Source: Corylus avellana (Eukaryota > Streptophyta > Magnoliopsida > Fagales > Betulaceae). From it: a DNA stretch of 64,000 bases. Location: positions 26,627,513-26,691,512 of the forward strand of contig NC_081545.1 in the NCBI RefSeq assembly GCF_901000735.1, given 5' to 3'. Positions within the stretch are counted from its first letter, which is position 1, and every line of letters begins with the position of its first letter. Positions 24,205 to 37,300 of the stretch are shown here, in pieces. The position numbers and the translations under genes are program-made. Below the pieces are notes generated by a model. That model was not told the DNA's origin, made no database searches, and saw only the letters and a list, made by a program, of their open reading frames with translations.

Positions 24205-24707
24205 GGTTGAAGGAAGTTCCTTCCTTCCTTCAATCCAATTTGAAAGAAAACTGTCTCGATTAAAATGTCTTCTTGTAGCCCTCTTTCATGTCAACTATAC
24301 TAAATCACACTAAACTTTGACAGTTCCAAATTAAATGGATTGGAAACGTATCTTAAACATTGCATGTGCTCGCTCACTGCTGAACGGCACAAATTTGTGC
24401 TGACTAGGGCTTGTCCGAAATTTTCAACTTTAGAAGCATTTGCGGAAGAAATCCAACAAAATGACCAAATGCTACAATTAGGCCTTGGTGTGAACCAAAA
24501 CGTCTTTGAAATGAAGAGCAACCGATTAGGCCAAACAAGAGGGCAAAATGGTCTTAAAAAATTGAAAAGACTATTTTACCCTCTTATATTGCATTAACCA
24601 TTCCCAGTGTGAAATGGTTATGGTAGTACCTAATTAATGTTGGCCGGCCTATTAGATCAACTAGTGGTCCAAATGCCATTTAGGCATAATCAAGACTGTA
24701 AAATGGT

Positions 24708-24823
24708 GTCCCCAAGTGGCATGGTAGCTCAATCAGCTGTGAACTACACCTAATGAAGCGGGGGTCACTAGGTCGAATCTCCCCTTTTCCTTGTGTAGAC
24801 ATGTCAAAAAATAAAAAAATAAA
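24708..24823 (+). mobile_element. Intact short tRNA-derived SINE with 16-bp target duplication
   Basis: The 116-bp insert has a box-A-like TGGTAGCTCAATCAGC, a box-B-like AGGTCGAATCT, a short 3' piece CTTGTGTAGACATGTC and an A-rich (AAAATAAA)n tail. AAGACTGTAAAATGGT flanks it perfectly on both sides (24692-24707 and 24824-24839). Relatives in the window are at about 28893, 30443 and 39015. Confidence 0.85.
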
Positions 24824-25794
24824 AAGACTGTAAAATGGTATTTCATCATTATTTTTTAATATTTTTATAACATATATATATACCGTATTGAACTGTGAGT
24901 AGTGTGTTGACTGACTCCAACAGAAAGAGATATAGGGAAAACTATATAATAAATTTCGGTTAAATAAAAAAAAGTTGGTAAACATCTCTTTTTTCCTAAC
25001 TTGCCTGAAAATTGATATCGACTCAAATTATATTTTAAGGTAGCTCCAAAAAAAGGTTTGGTTGGTTTCAGAAATAATAAAGTCTAATTAATACAGAATG
25101 ACGTATGATCGATGAAGACTCACCACTGCAAATTGTAATTAGGATTATCTTTTGCTAATTAATTTACGTTATCCTTCTGTTTTATTTTATTGGTTTCCCT
25201 CCCTTTCAGCTGAATTATTTATATTTATATAACTCTTTTTGTATATTTGTATTTATTTATATAAATATCTTACCTACATATCCAATGTCCATCACTCCTT
25301 GATGCTAACTATTTAATTGTTTAAAATAAACTATCAGAAAGCAGGGAGATGATGATGGATAAACCTGTCCCACCCTGCCTGATTGCCATCCCTTTAATTT
25401 CATGAATTTAACCCAAAAATATTATTTATTTATGAAATCAAATATATATATGACAAATTAGTTGGCAATTACATAAAAAGCTAGAATTTTATAGAGGCAT
25501 AACTCTTAGGTTATTTGGTTAATTTTAAGAATGGACAACATAATATTAATATCCAACCAAGGTTTGTAATATAGTATAATTCACAATTAATTATCTTTTA
25601 GGTAATTAAAAGGTTGCTTAGATTTGAGGTAGGTTACTTTCAAATTGCATATATACAACAATAATATTTATAATAATATTGATGATGATCATTGACTTAA
25701 TCTTAGCCTTTTCTAAAGATTTTTCTAATTTGAATAATTTTTTTTTATTCTATATAAACGTATGTTGGAATATCGATCATCATAATTTGATAAA

Positions 25795-25945
25795 GAGAAT
25801 GCTACGATTTTTTTTGGTGTTTTCTTGATCCCATATATATATTAAATGAGGGATTGGTAGAGTAATTTTTTTTTTTTCCTGTTTTTTTATAAAACAATAT
25901 TTATGTAAGATCAAAGGAACACCGTGAAGAACCGTAGCATTTCTC
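25795..25945. mobile_element. MITE with perfect 10-bp flanking repeat
   Basis: Terminal inverted repeats GAGAATGCTACGATT and GAGAAATGCTACGGTTC extend for about 35 bp imperfectly. ATTTGATAAA stands directly outside both ends (25785-25794 and 25946-25955). No coding capacity. Confidence 0.75.
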
Positions 25946-26521
25946 ATTTGATAAACTATATCACTTGACAGTTAAAACATGATTTACTATTCAGGGATTA
26001 TCTCTAATAAACTTAGAAAAATATTAATTTCCACTTTTTCCGGAGTTTTTTTTTTTAACGGAAATTATTGATGGTTAATTATAAACCTCCAATATTGCAC
26101 TAATTATCTCAAACTATTTTGTTGTTAAGAGCTTGTTACTCTACCCCTTTATTTCCTCATGTTCCAGAGATAGAGGTGGACCAAATATGAAGAAAAAAAG
26201 ATATTGACCCCTATCATTTCTCTATTAAGTTTAAGATAAAAGATAAAGATGAAGCCCTCAGCAACAAAATGAAAATTACCAAAATTAATAACAAAAAGAG
26301 AAATTACAAATTAATTAGCGGGTGGATTAAACTAAAAAGTCAATAATTCACTAAAAAAAGGGCATTTGAATTTGACGCAGCAAAACTCATGAATTAATTG
26401 TCAAAAGTCTCAAATCTATTTTAGGGTTAATTAATTACTTTTTTTTTAATATTAAAGCTACAAAATTTTATAAATGGAAAAATAAAAATACCTCTCAATT
26501 ATTATTATTATTTCCCATTTG

Positions 26522-26545
26522 TGACGTGGCGCGGGCCTATATATA
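26522..26545 (+). promoter_or_regulatory. Core promoter of the DUF506 gene
   Basis: TGACGTGGC (26522-26530), an ABRE/G-box-like core, is followed by TATATATA at 26538-26545, about 76 bp before the ATG at 26621. The spacing fits a plant TATA promoter. The ABRE-like site hints at ABA or stress response, as inference only. Confidence 0.5.
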
Positions 26546-26620
26546 CTCACCCCAACCCATGCTTATTTTCTCGCAAGTGCCTTTTCTTTCTTCTCCGCCA
26601 TTTGCTCTCTCTTCCCGTTC

Positions 26621-27878
26621 ATGTTGTCTGTCTTCCTTGCTGAGCACAAGGAGATGGGTGTTCCTCTTGAACAGAAGGCTCTTAGCCTCGAAGAGAAATT
26701 AGTTTCTGTGTTTTTCGGTGAAGATGTCGGCGACTCATCAGAACCCGAAGAATATCTTGAATCCGACGGCAATGGCGACTCGTCCGACCCGCTTGAGAGG
26801 AACTTGTACTGGGAATCACAAGAGGCTTTGCTTCAGGTATATATTAACACAATCTTTATATATATTGAGGATTTTCTTATTTCTGAACCTATAAATTTAA
26901 TTCTATTGGAAGTTTTTATGATCATAATTATCGTTGTTATAAATTAAGTAAGATTACGGCTTATATATATATATATATATTGATTTAATTAGCACTGTAC
27001 TGGGACATATAGAGCTGAATTAGTATTTCTATTTCACAAAACAAAATTGAATTTTGTGATTGATGCAACTAAAATAGGAATTGGCCGTTGGAAAATTATG
27101 AGATCATTTTATTACGGGGAATATAATAAATGGCGTTTTAAATTGTAATTAAAAAAAAAGAAAAAAAAAGTAATGGAAATAAAATATGGAATTTATTTTT
27201 TGTTGTGAGTTTCAGAATATCATTTTGAAGAGAAAGAAATATCTGAACAGTGTCTGGACAACAGTGGTTACCGTCGTTGGCACGACATAGAGATATTTTC
27301 TGTCGTCAGTGACTTCGTGATAAATGGTTGTATTCATGACATGTGTCTTGTTGCAAGTGTCACGTAATTAAATTGTTTTGTTTTGTTTTTAATCTCAGCC
27401 TTTAGTTGACGGTCCCCCATGGAAATCTCCCGATTTAAGACCACCATATTAACGTGGTTATTTTCGGCCACATATGCAGATTACTTTCATCGTTAAATTA
27501 TAAAACGACACAACGGAAATTGAAAAAACAAGAAAAATATCTCTTGCACCTCTTAATAATTATAAACTAATTTAAATTTGGAAAATAATAGTTAAAATTG
27601 ATTTATTTATTTTTTTTAATTTATTCAGGAGATTTTAGAGCACTATAACTCAACAAGCTCAAATGTGCGGCAAGAGATATTCCGAATCATAGAGATTGCT
27701 GGAAAGGAGGACTTTTGCAAATGCTCAAAGCCAAGCTTTGATGGTTGCATCCACTGCTTTCGACGAGGAGTTGTCAATTTGCTTTGTGACAAAGGCTTCA
27801 GGGCCACTCTCTGCACCTCAAAATGGACACACACTAAAAAATATCCTGGAGGTAAATTAAAGTTTCTTTAAATTTTCT

Positions 27879-27916
<38 letters not shown>

Positions 27917-28699
27917 GTAAGGAAAAAAGTCTTACCTCTTGAACTAGTTTTTGGGGTTGAGGAGGTCCAAGACCAACCAACACTAGTATCAGAACTTAGG
28001 TTCAACTAACAAGTCTCGACCCAACAATCTATGGTAAATATGGGTTGTCTCTACTCAGACTTAGAGCCCGTTGTAAGAGGGAGAGATTATTGGAGATATC
28101 TCACATTGGTTGTGAAAAAAACTGGTGGTCAGTTTATAAGTATGAGGAAAAAGTTTCACCTCTTAGAACTAGCTCTACTAAATAATAATATTATTTAATA
28201 AACTGTTATACTATTACATGCAATTATTTGACAGTTGTATAATACTTATTGTAAATGTTTCTAAATTTGTTCATTTTGTTCTTGGGATTTAGGGTCACAC
28301 GAGTACATTGAAGTGATAGTAAGCACACCCTCTCGAAAGAAGCAAATGCCATTTCTGATTGAATTGGAGTTCCGGGACCAGTTCAAGATTGCCAAAGCCT
28401 GCGACAAGTACCACAAGCTTGTGAGCCAATTGCCAGAGTACTACATCGGAAAACCAGACTACCTCAACGCCATTGTTCGTGTCGTGTGCGATGCGGCCAA
28501 GAGGTCGATGAAAGAAAAGAAAATGCATATGGGCCCGTGGCGGAAAACAAGCTTCATGCAAATGAAATGGTCAGGTTCTATTGAGAGGTCTATTTTGGAT
28601 GAATCCCTGCACCACCAAGTTCCGTCCCTTTTGCTTAGGCAAGCGAGTGAGTCGTCATGCTTACGCTTCGCGGCCGCTCCAGCCGTAGTTGTCACCTAA
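26621..28699 (+). CDS. DUF506 (PDDEXK-like) family protein, three exons
   Basis: Exons 26621-26836, 27629-27851, 28293-28699, with GT-AG introns and matching phases, giving 281 aa. The first ATG after the TATA box was chosen; the in-frame ATG at 26654 (MGVPLEQ) has better sequence context and is a real alternative. An acidic N-terminus (EDVGDSSEPEEYLESDGNGD) is followed by the family core: a cysteine-rich piece FCKCSKPSFDGCIHC, CTSKWTHTKKYPGGSHEYIEV, LIELEFRDQFKIAKACDKY, LPEYYIGKPDYL and GPWRKTSFMQMKWSG. DUF506 belongs to the PDDEXK nuclease-like superfamily, but activity is unproven in plants. Intron 2 holds an (AT)n run and a decayed short LTR element. Confidence 0.9.
27911..28175 (+). mobile_element. 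Decayed TRIM-like element in DUF506 intron 2
   Basis: A direct repeat of about 40 bp (TTATAAGTA...GGAAAAA...CACCTCTT..GAACTAG) occurs at 27911-27950 and 28133-28173. TAGTATCAGAAC at 27982-27993, a near match to the Met-tRNA primer site, follows the left copy, and a purine-rich tract AAGAGGGAGAGA precedes the right LTR start near 28090 (TTGGAGATATCTCACATTGG). No coding region. Confidence 0.5.
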
Positions 28700-28769
28700 T
28701 TTCTCTGGCCGGTCGCCGTCCACAATTTTGTCTCTCTTTCCGGGCTGCTACTATATATGTTAGGTAGCA

Positions 28770-28793
28770 TATATATATATATATATATATATT
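28770..28793. repeat. (AT)n microsatellite 3' of DUF506
   Basis: Short perfect AT repeat in the 3' flank. Another (AT)n run of about 30 bp is in intron 2 at 27882-27911. Confidence 0.9.
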
Positions 28794-28892
28794 GCTAGAG
28801 TTCTGTAACTTATATATTTACTGCGGTTGATGAGACTCTAGAAGAGGTCGCAGTGCACTAGATTACTAGTGCATGTAGAATATGTACGAGTT

Positions 28893-29022
28893 CCTAAGGG
28901 GTAGTTTAATCGGTCGTGAACCACGCTTCATGAAGTGGAAGTTACTAGTTTGAATTTTTCATTTCCTTTCTTTGTGTGCCATTCCCTTGTGTGGACATGT
29001 AAAAAAAAAAAAAAAAAAAAAG
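28893..29022 (+). mobile_element. SINE, same family as 24708
   Basis: Starts GGGGTAGTTTAATCGG (box-A-like) and ends CCCTTGTGTGGACATGT followed by about 21 A's. The box B region is degraded and no target duplication is obvious. Confidence 0.6.
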
Positions 29023-30207
29023 GGACAATGCTTATAGAAGGCAATGAATTGAGTCTTTATATATATACATATTACATGAAGGGATTGAACATTAATTAAC
29101 AACTGTTTCAAATTGTCTGCATGCATCAAATGGCTGAACTATATATTGAAGGTTTGCCTATTCTTCTTGGCTTCTTGCCATATGAAACGCGGCTGTTTAG
29201 AGAACCGAAAAAGGAAAGATATTAATTCAAGGTTTATATGTTCAGTTGGACAATGATGTTCTAAATAATTTAATTGATAATTAACTTAAATTATGAATAA
29301 ATTTGTAAAAAAAAAAAAATAGCCAAGTTTACTACAAAAATGCAAAATAATTTAATTAACACAACTTACAAGACAATAACAACAAAGCATATATATATAT
29401 ATATAGAAGCAACATTACAATAATAATAATAATAATTCCTTGAGTACAAAATATAAAAACACAATAAGAATAATAATCACTTACAAAGCATAAAGTCAAA
29501 AACAAGCAAAGAAGTTCAATTGTGCATGAAAAAACTGCAACAACAATAGCAAGTCAGCAACAACCACCGCCAACAACAACCAACCATACGTATAATTCTC
29601 GAGTCTTGTCGATAATCAGTTAATAATAAAATGAAGCTTAACCATACCAAAAAAATTAAAAACACCTATAATAATCAGTCATAATATTATCAGCGTTTAG
29701 AACAAAACGCCAAGAATGATTTAGGTGAGCCATGTGTAAAATAATTCTCGGCGTTTCCAAACTAATTAAACAGCAATAATTGTGTTAAATATTTTTGGTG
29801 TTTTGCCTAATATGCGAACAACCGCCTCTGAAAGGAGGGTTTAATTGTTTCAAAGCTATTCAGATCTTTTGACTTGCTCAAAACACTATTTTGTTGGTGT
29901 CATTTCTTAGTTTGTTAACCAAGATCCAAAGGACCGGACCATTTTTGGCCCATTTCCTATTTATTTGTATTTTCTGCATTGTATTGTTGTTTTGGATTTA
30001 TTGTTAGAGAGCCCAACCATTTTTCAGTTATTTTTTTTATTTTTTTTATTTTATTCTTGTACCCTATCCTTATTTGCTCAGATATATATATATATGCCAC
30101 ATATTCAAAGGCGTTTTCGAACACAGGCCGCATGGCCACCCCATCCCTCAACAAAACAACCCCCCGTTCTCCACCACCTTTTTTTTTTTGGTCCTATTAT
30201 TATTATT
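29023..30207. other. Intergenic DNA, no gene seen
   Basis: AT-rich, with (AT)n near 29391, (AAT)n near 29422 and poly-T-rich stretches. Short frames on both strands lack any family signature. Confidence 0.4.
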
Positions 30208-30442
30208 AGAGAAATGCTATGGGTCAATAGAGATATGTTACACATCATTCTTTCACCCATTTTTTTTTTCAAATCTAATAGATCCACCATTGATTTGTGG
30301 ACTCCTGTGGGTTTTACAAAAATTTAATGGTAGATTCACTCATTTACTATAAGAAGATTGTTGAAAGATGGTTGAGAGAATGATTTTTATAATTTCTCGG
30401 GTCAATAAGTTCATATTGAGAAATGCTAGGAGTCAATAAGTT

Positions 30443-30553
30443 TTTCAAGAGGTAGTTCAATCAGCTGGGACCATGCCTAATGAAGTGGAGGTCATTAGCT
30501 CGAATCCCTCTCCCCACTCTTGTGTGAACATATCAAAAAATAATAATAATAAT
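30443..30553 (+). mobile_element. SINE, same family, inserted in a MITE-like sequence
   Basis: GGTAGTTCAATCAGC (box A), TTAGCTCGAATCC (box B), CTTGTGTGAACATATC and an (AAT)n tail. AATAAGTT flanks both sides (30435-30442 and 30554-30561). The surrounding sequence begins GAGAAATGCTAGGAGTC, resembling the ends of the MITE at 25795, so this is probably a nested insertion. Confidence 0.65.
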
Positions 30554-30751
30554 AATAAGTTCTCCATATTCCCTTATAATCAACCATTGGATTTATAGAT
30601 TTATGTAGATCCTATACAAATTCAAAAGTGAATTCATTCATTCACTTCACATATTAAAAGTTAGAGGTAATTTCATTTTAGATCCCTAAATTACCACATG
30701 ATTTGACAAGCCTCCCAAACTTCAGAAACCTAAGAAAATCAAAATATCCCT

Positions 30752-30782
<31 letters not shown>

Positions 30783-31381
30783 CATTTTGAAATTATTGAG
30801 TAAATTTGAAATTTTATAGAAAAGTCATAGGTATAAACGTCATTGTCTCATTTTTAACGTTTTAAATCTAATGGAGGGGTTCAAATTGACTGGAATTAAA
30901 AGTTCAGGAGTTCAAATTAAGAGATTTTAAAGTTTGAGGGGCTTATCTAATGTTAAAAAAGAGGAGAGAGACATATTTGACAAAGGTTTTCCCCTCAGAA
31001 CCCCAGTGATATTACGCTCGACACTTTTTCGGGAGAATATGACATGCAACCCAATATCCAACTGGCCATCCTGTTTTTGTGTTATTTTGCCAAAAATCAT
31101 AGTTTAGGTTAAATAGAGCGCCAGACACGGAAAAAGTGGCAGAAAAACTTGTATCTACACAATTGTAATGATAATAAGAACTAGGGAAAAAGTGAAAACA
31201 CTGAAGGGAAAAAAAATAAAAAAAAGATATACAAAATTTTTATAATACAATAGATACATAAGATCTTGTTATAATCTTCAGGTACTGTACTAGAGTAAAA
31301 GGAATACATACTAGACGTATCTCTGTGTTTCAGGGCAAACTATCCTTAAACTGAAAGTGAAACTAACGTTAGGATCCCCCC

Positions 31382-34300
31382 TTAGCTTTTGACTCCCTCA
31401 AAAGAAGATGAAAGAATCCTAAAGAGCCCATCTGGGTTGTCAGTGTGTACCTGTCAAAACATCAATAGTTGATCACTACTGAGAATGCAATGCAGATAAA
31501 GCGTTTGAAAATGTAATTCATTACACAAATTGCACTCAACATTACCATTTGATGCAATGCTTGAACCCCACCAAGAAACATATGCCTTTTTAACAGTATT
31601 AACGGCATGTGCTTTTTACATACCATTAAAAAAGCGTGTGATTCTCACATATATCTAAACAAAAAAGTTGAACCTCCAACCAGACAGAGCAAACCATGTG
31701 TATCACCAGAAAAAAAAAGTACATGAAAACAACATACCCAATGGCCAGCATCTTCAAGGACATGCATTTCAACTCCACCTCCCTCTTCAGAAGCAAGTTC
31801 CTCAGCAGCATGAATTCTCTGAAGATCTCCAAGAGCCCACCGATGCAAGCTTCTTTCAGCTTTCAAAAAATTAACATGCACACCTCGAGGCACCACCTCA
31901 ACAATTTTCCTACAATTATTCAGAGAAGATGAAAAAGTCAATTGTGCTCAACTCATAAATGAACTTCCGGTACAAGTGGCGTCAAGTGCTAAAAGAAAAT
32001 GAATCAGAGGCTACATAATGCAGCGTATCCAGAACTACTTAAACTTATCCAATTGGCCCCAATTGTTATATTCAAGGCAAGTATGGATATGAATCAAACA
32101 GATGAGAAGTAGTTACAGGCATTTTATGTATATAAGGGGCAACTTCTTGATATAATCCATGATATTAAGAAAGTAACAGGAGATGAGTACCATAAATTTG
32201 TTTCTTCATAGGATTGATACATTTCAGCTATTCCCTTGAGGTCAAACACCCATGAGAAGCTTGATGATGACAATGAACCAGGAGGGCTAGTTGGTCGAAG
32301 GTTAGTTACCACCCACTGCATATGAAAAAAAAAAGAAACTTATTTTATTGAGGCATCAAAAAACCCAAAAGCAATAAAAGAAATTAGGAATTAAATAAGG
32401 GATGCAAACGTAATTCTTTTTCTTCTAAAAACCCTTACAAAGCTTGTAACATGACTCTTTAACATTGTAACAATTTAAATACAATCTAAAAATAAAAACT
32501 TGCATTACAGAGAAACTAAGGGCGATCAACCTGAAAAACAAAAACTCAAATATAAGAAAACTGCATTATTAGTAAGCATGGATACTATACCAAGGAGCTC
32601 TAAGCTCTAGGATACTTGGATGCTTTCTAATATGAATCTGCACCTCTTAATTAAATACAAAACTTAGAATAAAAATTGAAAAAAGTTTCGGGTCCGTCAA
32701 GGATACTCCTGGGCACAATATAAAATACACCTTGAACATTAGAATTACAACTTTTTCTTAGTAATGAATAGAATAAGAAAGAATTGCAATAATTTCAAGA
32801 ATTGCAATAAATCACAAGCTTCAATTGTCCAAACTTCAAGTTGATGCACTTCAGATATCACAATTATGTTTCCTATATACCTGTGCCACCTCTTTGGAAA
32901 ATCCTTCTTGAATGAGAGCTTTCAGAATATCCCTCTTTGAGGAGACCTTAAAAAAAAAAACACTATAGCATATTAAAATCATGCTTACAAAAAGGAAAAG
33001 AAGAAAAGGGGTGGGGGCGGACACTCTCTATAATGTACTCCATATGGTAAGCATAACAAGCCCAAACTTTGTTCTTGGCAACTCTAAGTATATCAACAAA
33101 ATAATAATGACATAATAATAACAATAAAAATAATGAAGAAACAATACAAATATATATATTGTAACAAATAATACAACCAACCAGAAATGAAACAGCAAGC
33201 AAAGAGAAATGAAATGCAGCTTTTGTTTTGGGGGGAGGTCCTTTCCACTGTCAGTTGGATAAAGAGACGTAATTGAGAAGTGATGAGAATGCTGCCTGAA
33301 TGAAGTTTGGTAGCTGCCCAATGCACCACATGGTGGGCACAAAAGTTCCTGGCTTCCCACTGACAAGAGGGAAAAAGATAGGAAGTAATGTCGGAGATTA
33401 TTGGAGAAATTTGCCAATCAATGGTGAGGTGTGGGTTTTTGATAGCTAGCACCACAACCTGAGAGTCCCCTTCCAAAATAAATTTACTGAAGCTTGAGAG
33501 ACATGGCCAATTGGGCTGCAAGAAGGGCAGCAAGGGCTTCACCTGTATTGGGGTCATGGGGGCCCTATACTTGATCGACCTTTAATAATGTGGCTGGTAG
33601 AGTCCCAGGCAGATGGCTTTATTCTAAGTGGCACGCAAATCCTATTTAGGCTTTTCAAGGCTTATCCATGTTAAATCTAAACTATCCAAATCTGTAACCA
33701 TACACAACAGATTATGAAGCTCCTAAAATAAGGTTAAACCTCATTGAAACTAGAAACATTTTTACTTCAGTAAAAATTTCAAAAAGTTAGTATGTAACTT
33801 TCTTCAATTATTCCCCCGTCTAGTAACCTCTTTTAAAGAGATTTTAGTGACAAGGTTAGATGCTTATGTGCGGTGAAATGCCTAGCTAAACCCTGTTCCA
33901 ACCTATTTCTTGACAAGTGAATAAGTTAGTAAAGAAGGAAAAGTAGCATTAGAACCCAACTTGTATCTATAAGTGATCCATTTATATAAAGTGACTAAGC
34001 TTTAGAATGTCCATCAACCTCTCACAACTCCAGGAGCTAAACACAAATGATTTTATCTCCCTAAAAGTAGACAAGTAACAAGTTCTACTTGATCACTTTC
34101 ACATTTTCATTTGATTGCTTCCATGAACCGAAATAAACTGAAGTCAATGTGACTTAACCCAATATCTGATTATATTAACCAAAGCTGACTTAGATCCCTC
34201 ACCTGAAACAACAAGCATTGATCTGAAACCACTAACTCAATCAACAAGCAGGCCAGATGCAGCAATATTCCCAAGAAACATTATTTAACTCAAACCCAAT

Positions 34301-37300
34301 CATATGCAAGTCTCGATCATGAATTTCAAGTCAAACATAGTAAAGACTGATATACAGTAGATGTCATGAAAGGGTCAAAGAAGCATTCAACAATTGACTA
34401 AATTCTCACCTCCTTTGGCAATGTACTCAAGAAAGATATTAGTTCTGCTGGATGGTCTTCTCCATCTCCACCAGATCGAACCTTTCCAGGAGTAGCATCT
34501 AGAACCCAAACCTATAGAAATAAATTTGTAAGCGGAAAAGGAAGATGGGGTAAATTGGAAAAGCAAAAGGAGAAAAAAAAAAAGAAGCATAACATTCAAG
34601 AATCATGGATCAAATGTCAAAATGACTTCCAATTTTCAAATAACCTCAGTAATTTCAAAATCAAAATTTTAAAAATTTCTAGACATGAATTAAAATCCAA
34701 GAAAAATTACTTTACTAAATAAACTTCTAAGTTTCATAAACTACCATTTTTCTTGTCAAAACAAATTAAACTCCCTTAGCATATCTAGTGGATAAAGAGC
34801 TTACTCTAACTGGTCGTGCAAGAGGTTTTGCAGCTTGTTCAACCATACTCAGTACAACTGCGTAGAAAATTAGAGAGCATACTAAGCACAAGTATCAACT
34901 GGAAAATATGTAAATAAACTGCCATACTACCATGTATATATCTCAAGATGGGTATATTACAAGTCTACATAATTGACCGTACCTTTCCCTCCAAAACTGT
35001 GGCCAACTAGAACTCGGGGTGTTATTTTTAGCTGTCCAACCTAGCGAAACATTTGAAGAATGAAAATCAAAAAGGAAAATATAAAGATATGCTTACATTT
35101 AGTCAATTAAATGTGATTAAACATAACCGATTTTCTCTTTAACATACATGAATTGCTACAAATTCTGAGTGCTCATAACCATCATGCACATCAAGGATCG
35201 TACGAATATTTTCATTAAGACAGTCTGATCACCATATCTCATCTAACCACCTATCTTTTAATTTAAAAGAAAACAAAACCACCTGGCTCGTATTGATTAG
35301 CCTCACACCCATGCATTGCAATGCCAATGTTGAGGGCATATCGGATTTCTGATTTAGCTAATGCACAAAATCGAAGAGATTGTCTTCCCTAGAAATGATG
35401 GCCAATACTTAAAAAAGTACTCACTAGCTTTAAGACATCAAGAGCAGTGGATGCAACACTATGGGGACCCCTTCTCTTAATTGATGCTGAATCACCGTGA
35501 CACCGCAGGTCTACTAAGAGAAACTGTCAACAAAATAATAAGGAACAAATAGGATTCTCATGATGTCATGGAGCAAATGGCTTCATCTTATCCAGTTAAA
35601 ATCAACAAACTGAAGTTATTCTAGTAGAAATATGACAAATAGATTACTAACAGAAATAGTAAAAAATGACTAAATAAATTTTTCTATAGATTACAGGTAA
35701 CTATGATTTATTAACAAGTAGGAAAATTAGTAGCATTAGAACCCAACATAAATTGTGTTTTACGATGCCGAAGTAGGAACATCAACAAAAACTTTTATGG
35801 AAGGAAATTTCATGTGAGGAACTTAACCCCTTACAAGCTTGAACAAAATATTTACACGTTTCACCCTTGTAATCCGTAAAAAAGAAAATAGTACCAGAAA
35901 TGATGTGAAACAAGCACAAATTCACACAAAAGTACCTGCCATGTTGGAAATTCTTTGGCCAATCTCCGTGCAAAGGTACCTGTGATATTAGCCATTAACC
36001 AATTACTCTCAAGCTATTTATGTACAACAAGAACCTAAAAATTAGTTTCCAACAAACTAACTTTAATGATAGAATATGCTACAGATTGAGAAAAATTAGA
36101 AGTAAAAAAAAAAAAAAAAAAAAAAAACAATACATAAGAAAGATGCAGAAGAAAAAGGAGATCCTATTCTCCACTAACACAAAAAACAAAGCAAATGAAA
36201 CATATAATAGAGGACGCTGAAGGTACCCCAAGCATGGTGAATAGTAGTGTATTGTTGCATTGTCTAGGGTTTAGGCACAAATCAAAACATGTTTTATAAA
36301 CATGAATGCATCTAAGATGCACCTCGTCCACACCCAAGGATGAATACCCCCAAAGATTTTGAAATAAAAAAGGCCCCCTTCATTTATTTAAGGAGCTTAT
36401 CACCTCTCCTCAGCAAGGAGTTAAATCAGAATGTGTTCCTTTCCCAAAGTTAAAACAGATTGTGTTAAGTTTGAAACTCTAGTCAAAAGAAAAGTTCAGC
36501 AGAAAAAATAATTTAGTTCCTCAGCTGGTGTACTTTTCACCATTTTATTGTTTTAATAAGCACAGTAGGGGATACAGAAACTATGATAAAATCATGGAAC
36601 ACCATACCAAGTTGCTCACCACTAATCAAGACATCAGATGCGAAATTGTTTTTATTTTTTCATTTTTTATTTTTTATTCTTTCTTTCTTTCTGTTTTGGA
36701 GCAAATTTAGGTGGAGAATCGAAATAATCTGCAGCTGAAACAATGTACGAAGTACCCACCCCAGTTCTTCCTGCAACCTAGAATGCCATGCAGAAAAACA
36801 GCTGTTGGCGGATCAGGTAATGATCCAGCCACAACAGAACTCCATCTTACCTGCAAACCAAAACATTTTCCATACAAAATTACACCCATTGGAAAAGATC
36901 TAAGAAAATATCCCAATGTATCTGCCGCCATATCTCCTTAACCAATAATGTTTTCTGACATTGAGATCCCATCATAACATTTGGATGCAAAAATTTTATA
37001 TCAAATATTGTTAAAAGCTCTCCTAACTTCTTACAAAGGCTAATATATATATATATATAACTTTCTGATTAATGACACAATAGTCTCGCATGTGAACACA
37101 AAATTGAAACAATGAGGACATATTGAGGGATAACATAGTTACAAATACATGTGAACAATTTATCGAATCAACCAATCACTATATCAGGGTTCCTCACGAT
37201 TATACATAAAGGAAGGCAACATAGTTTTATGAAACTGGACCAGCTAAGCATATTGAGGCCTCGAAATATCTAGAAAATAGCATAAGTCTAAGTACTAAAG

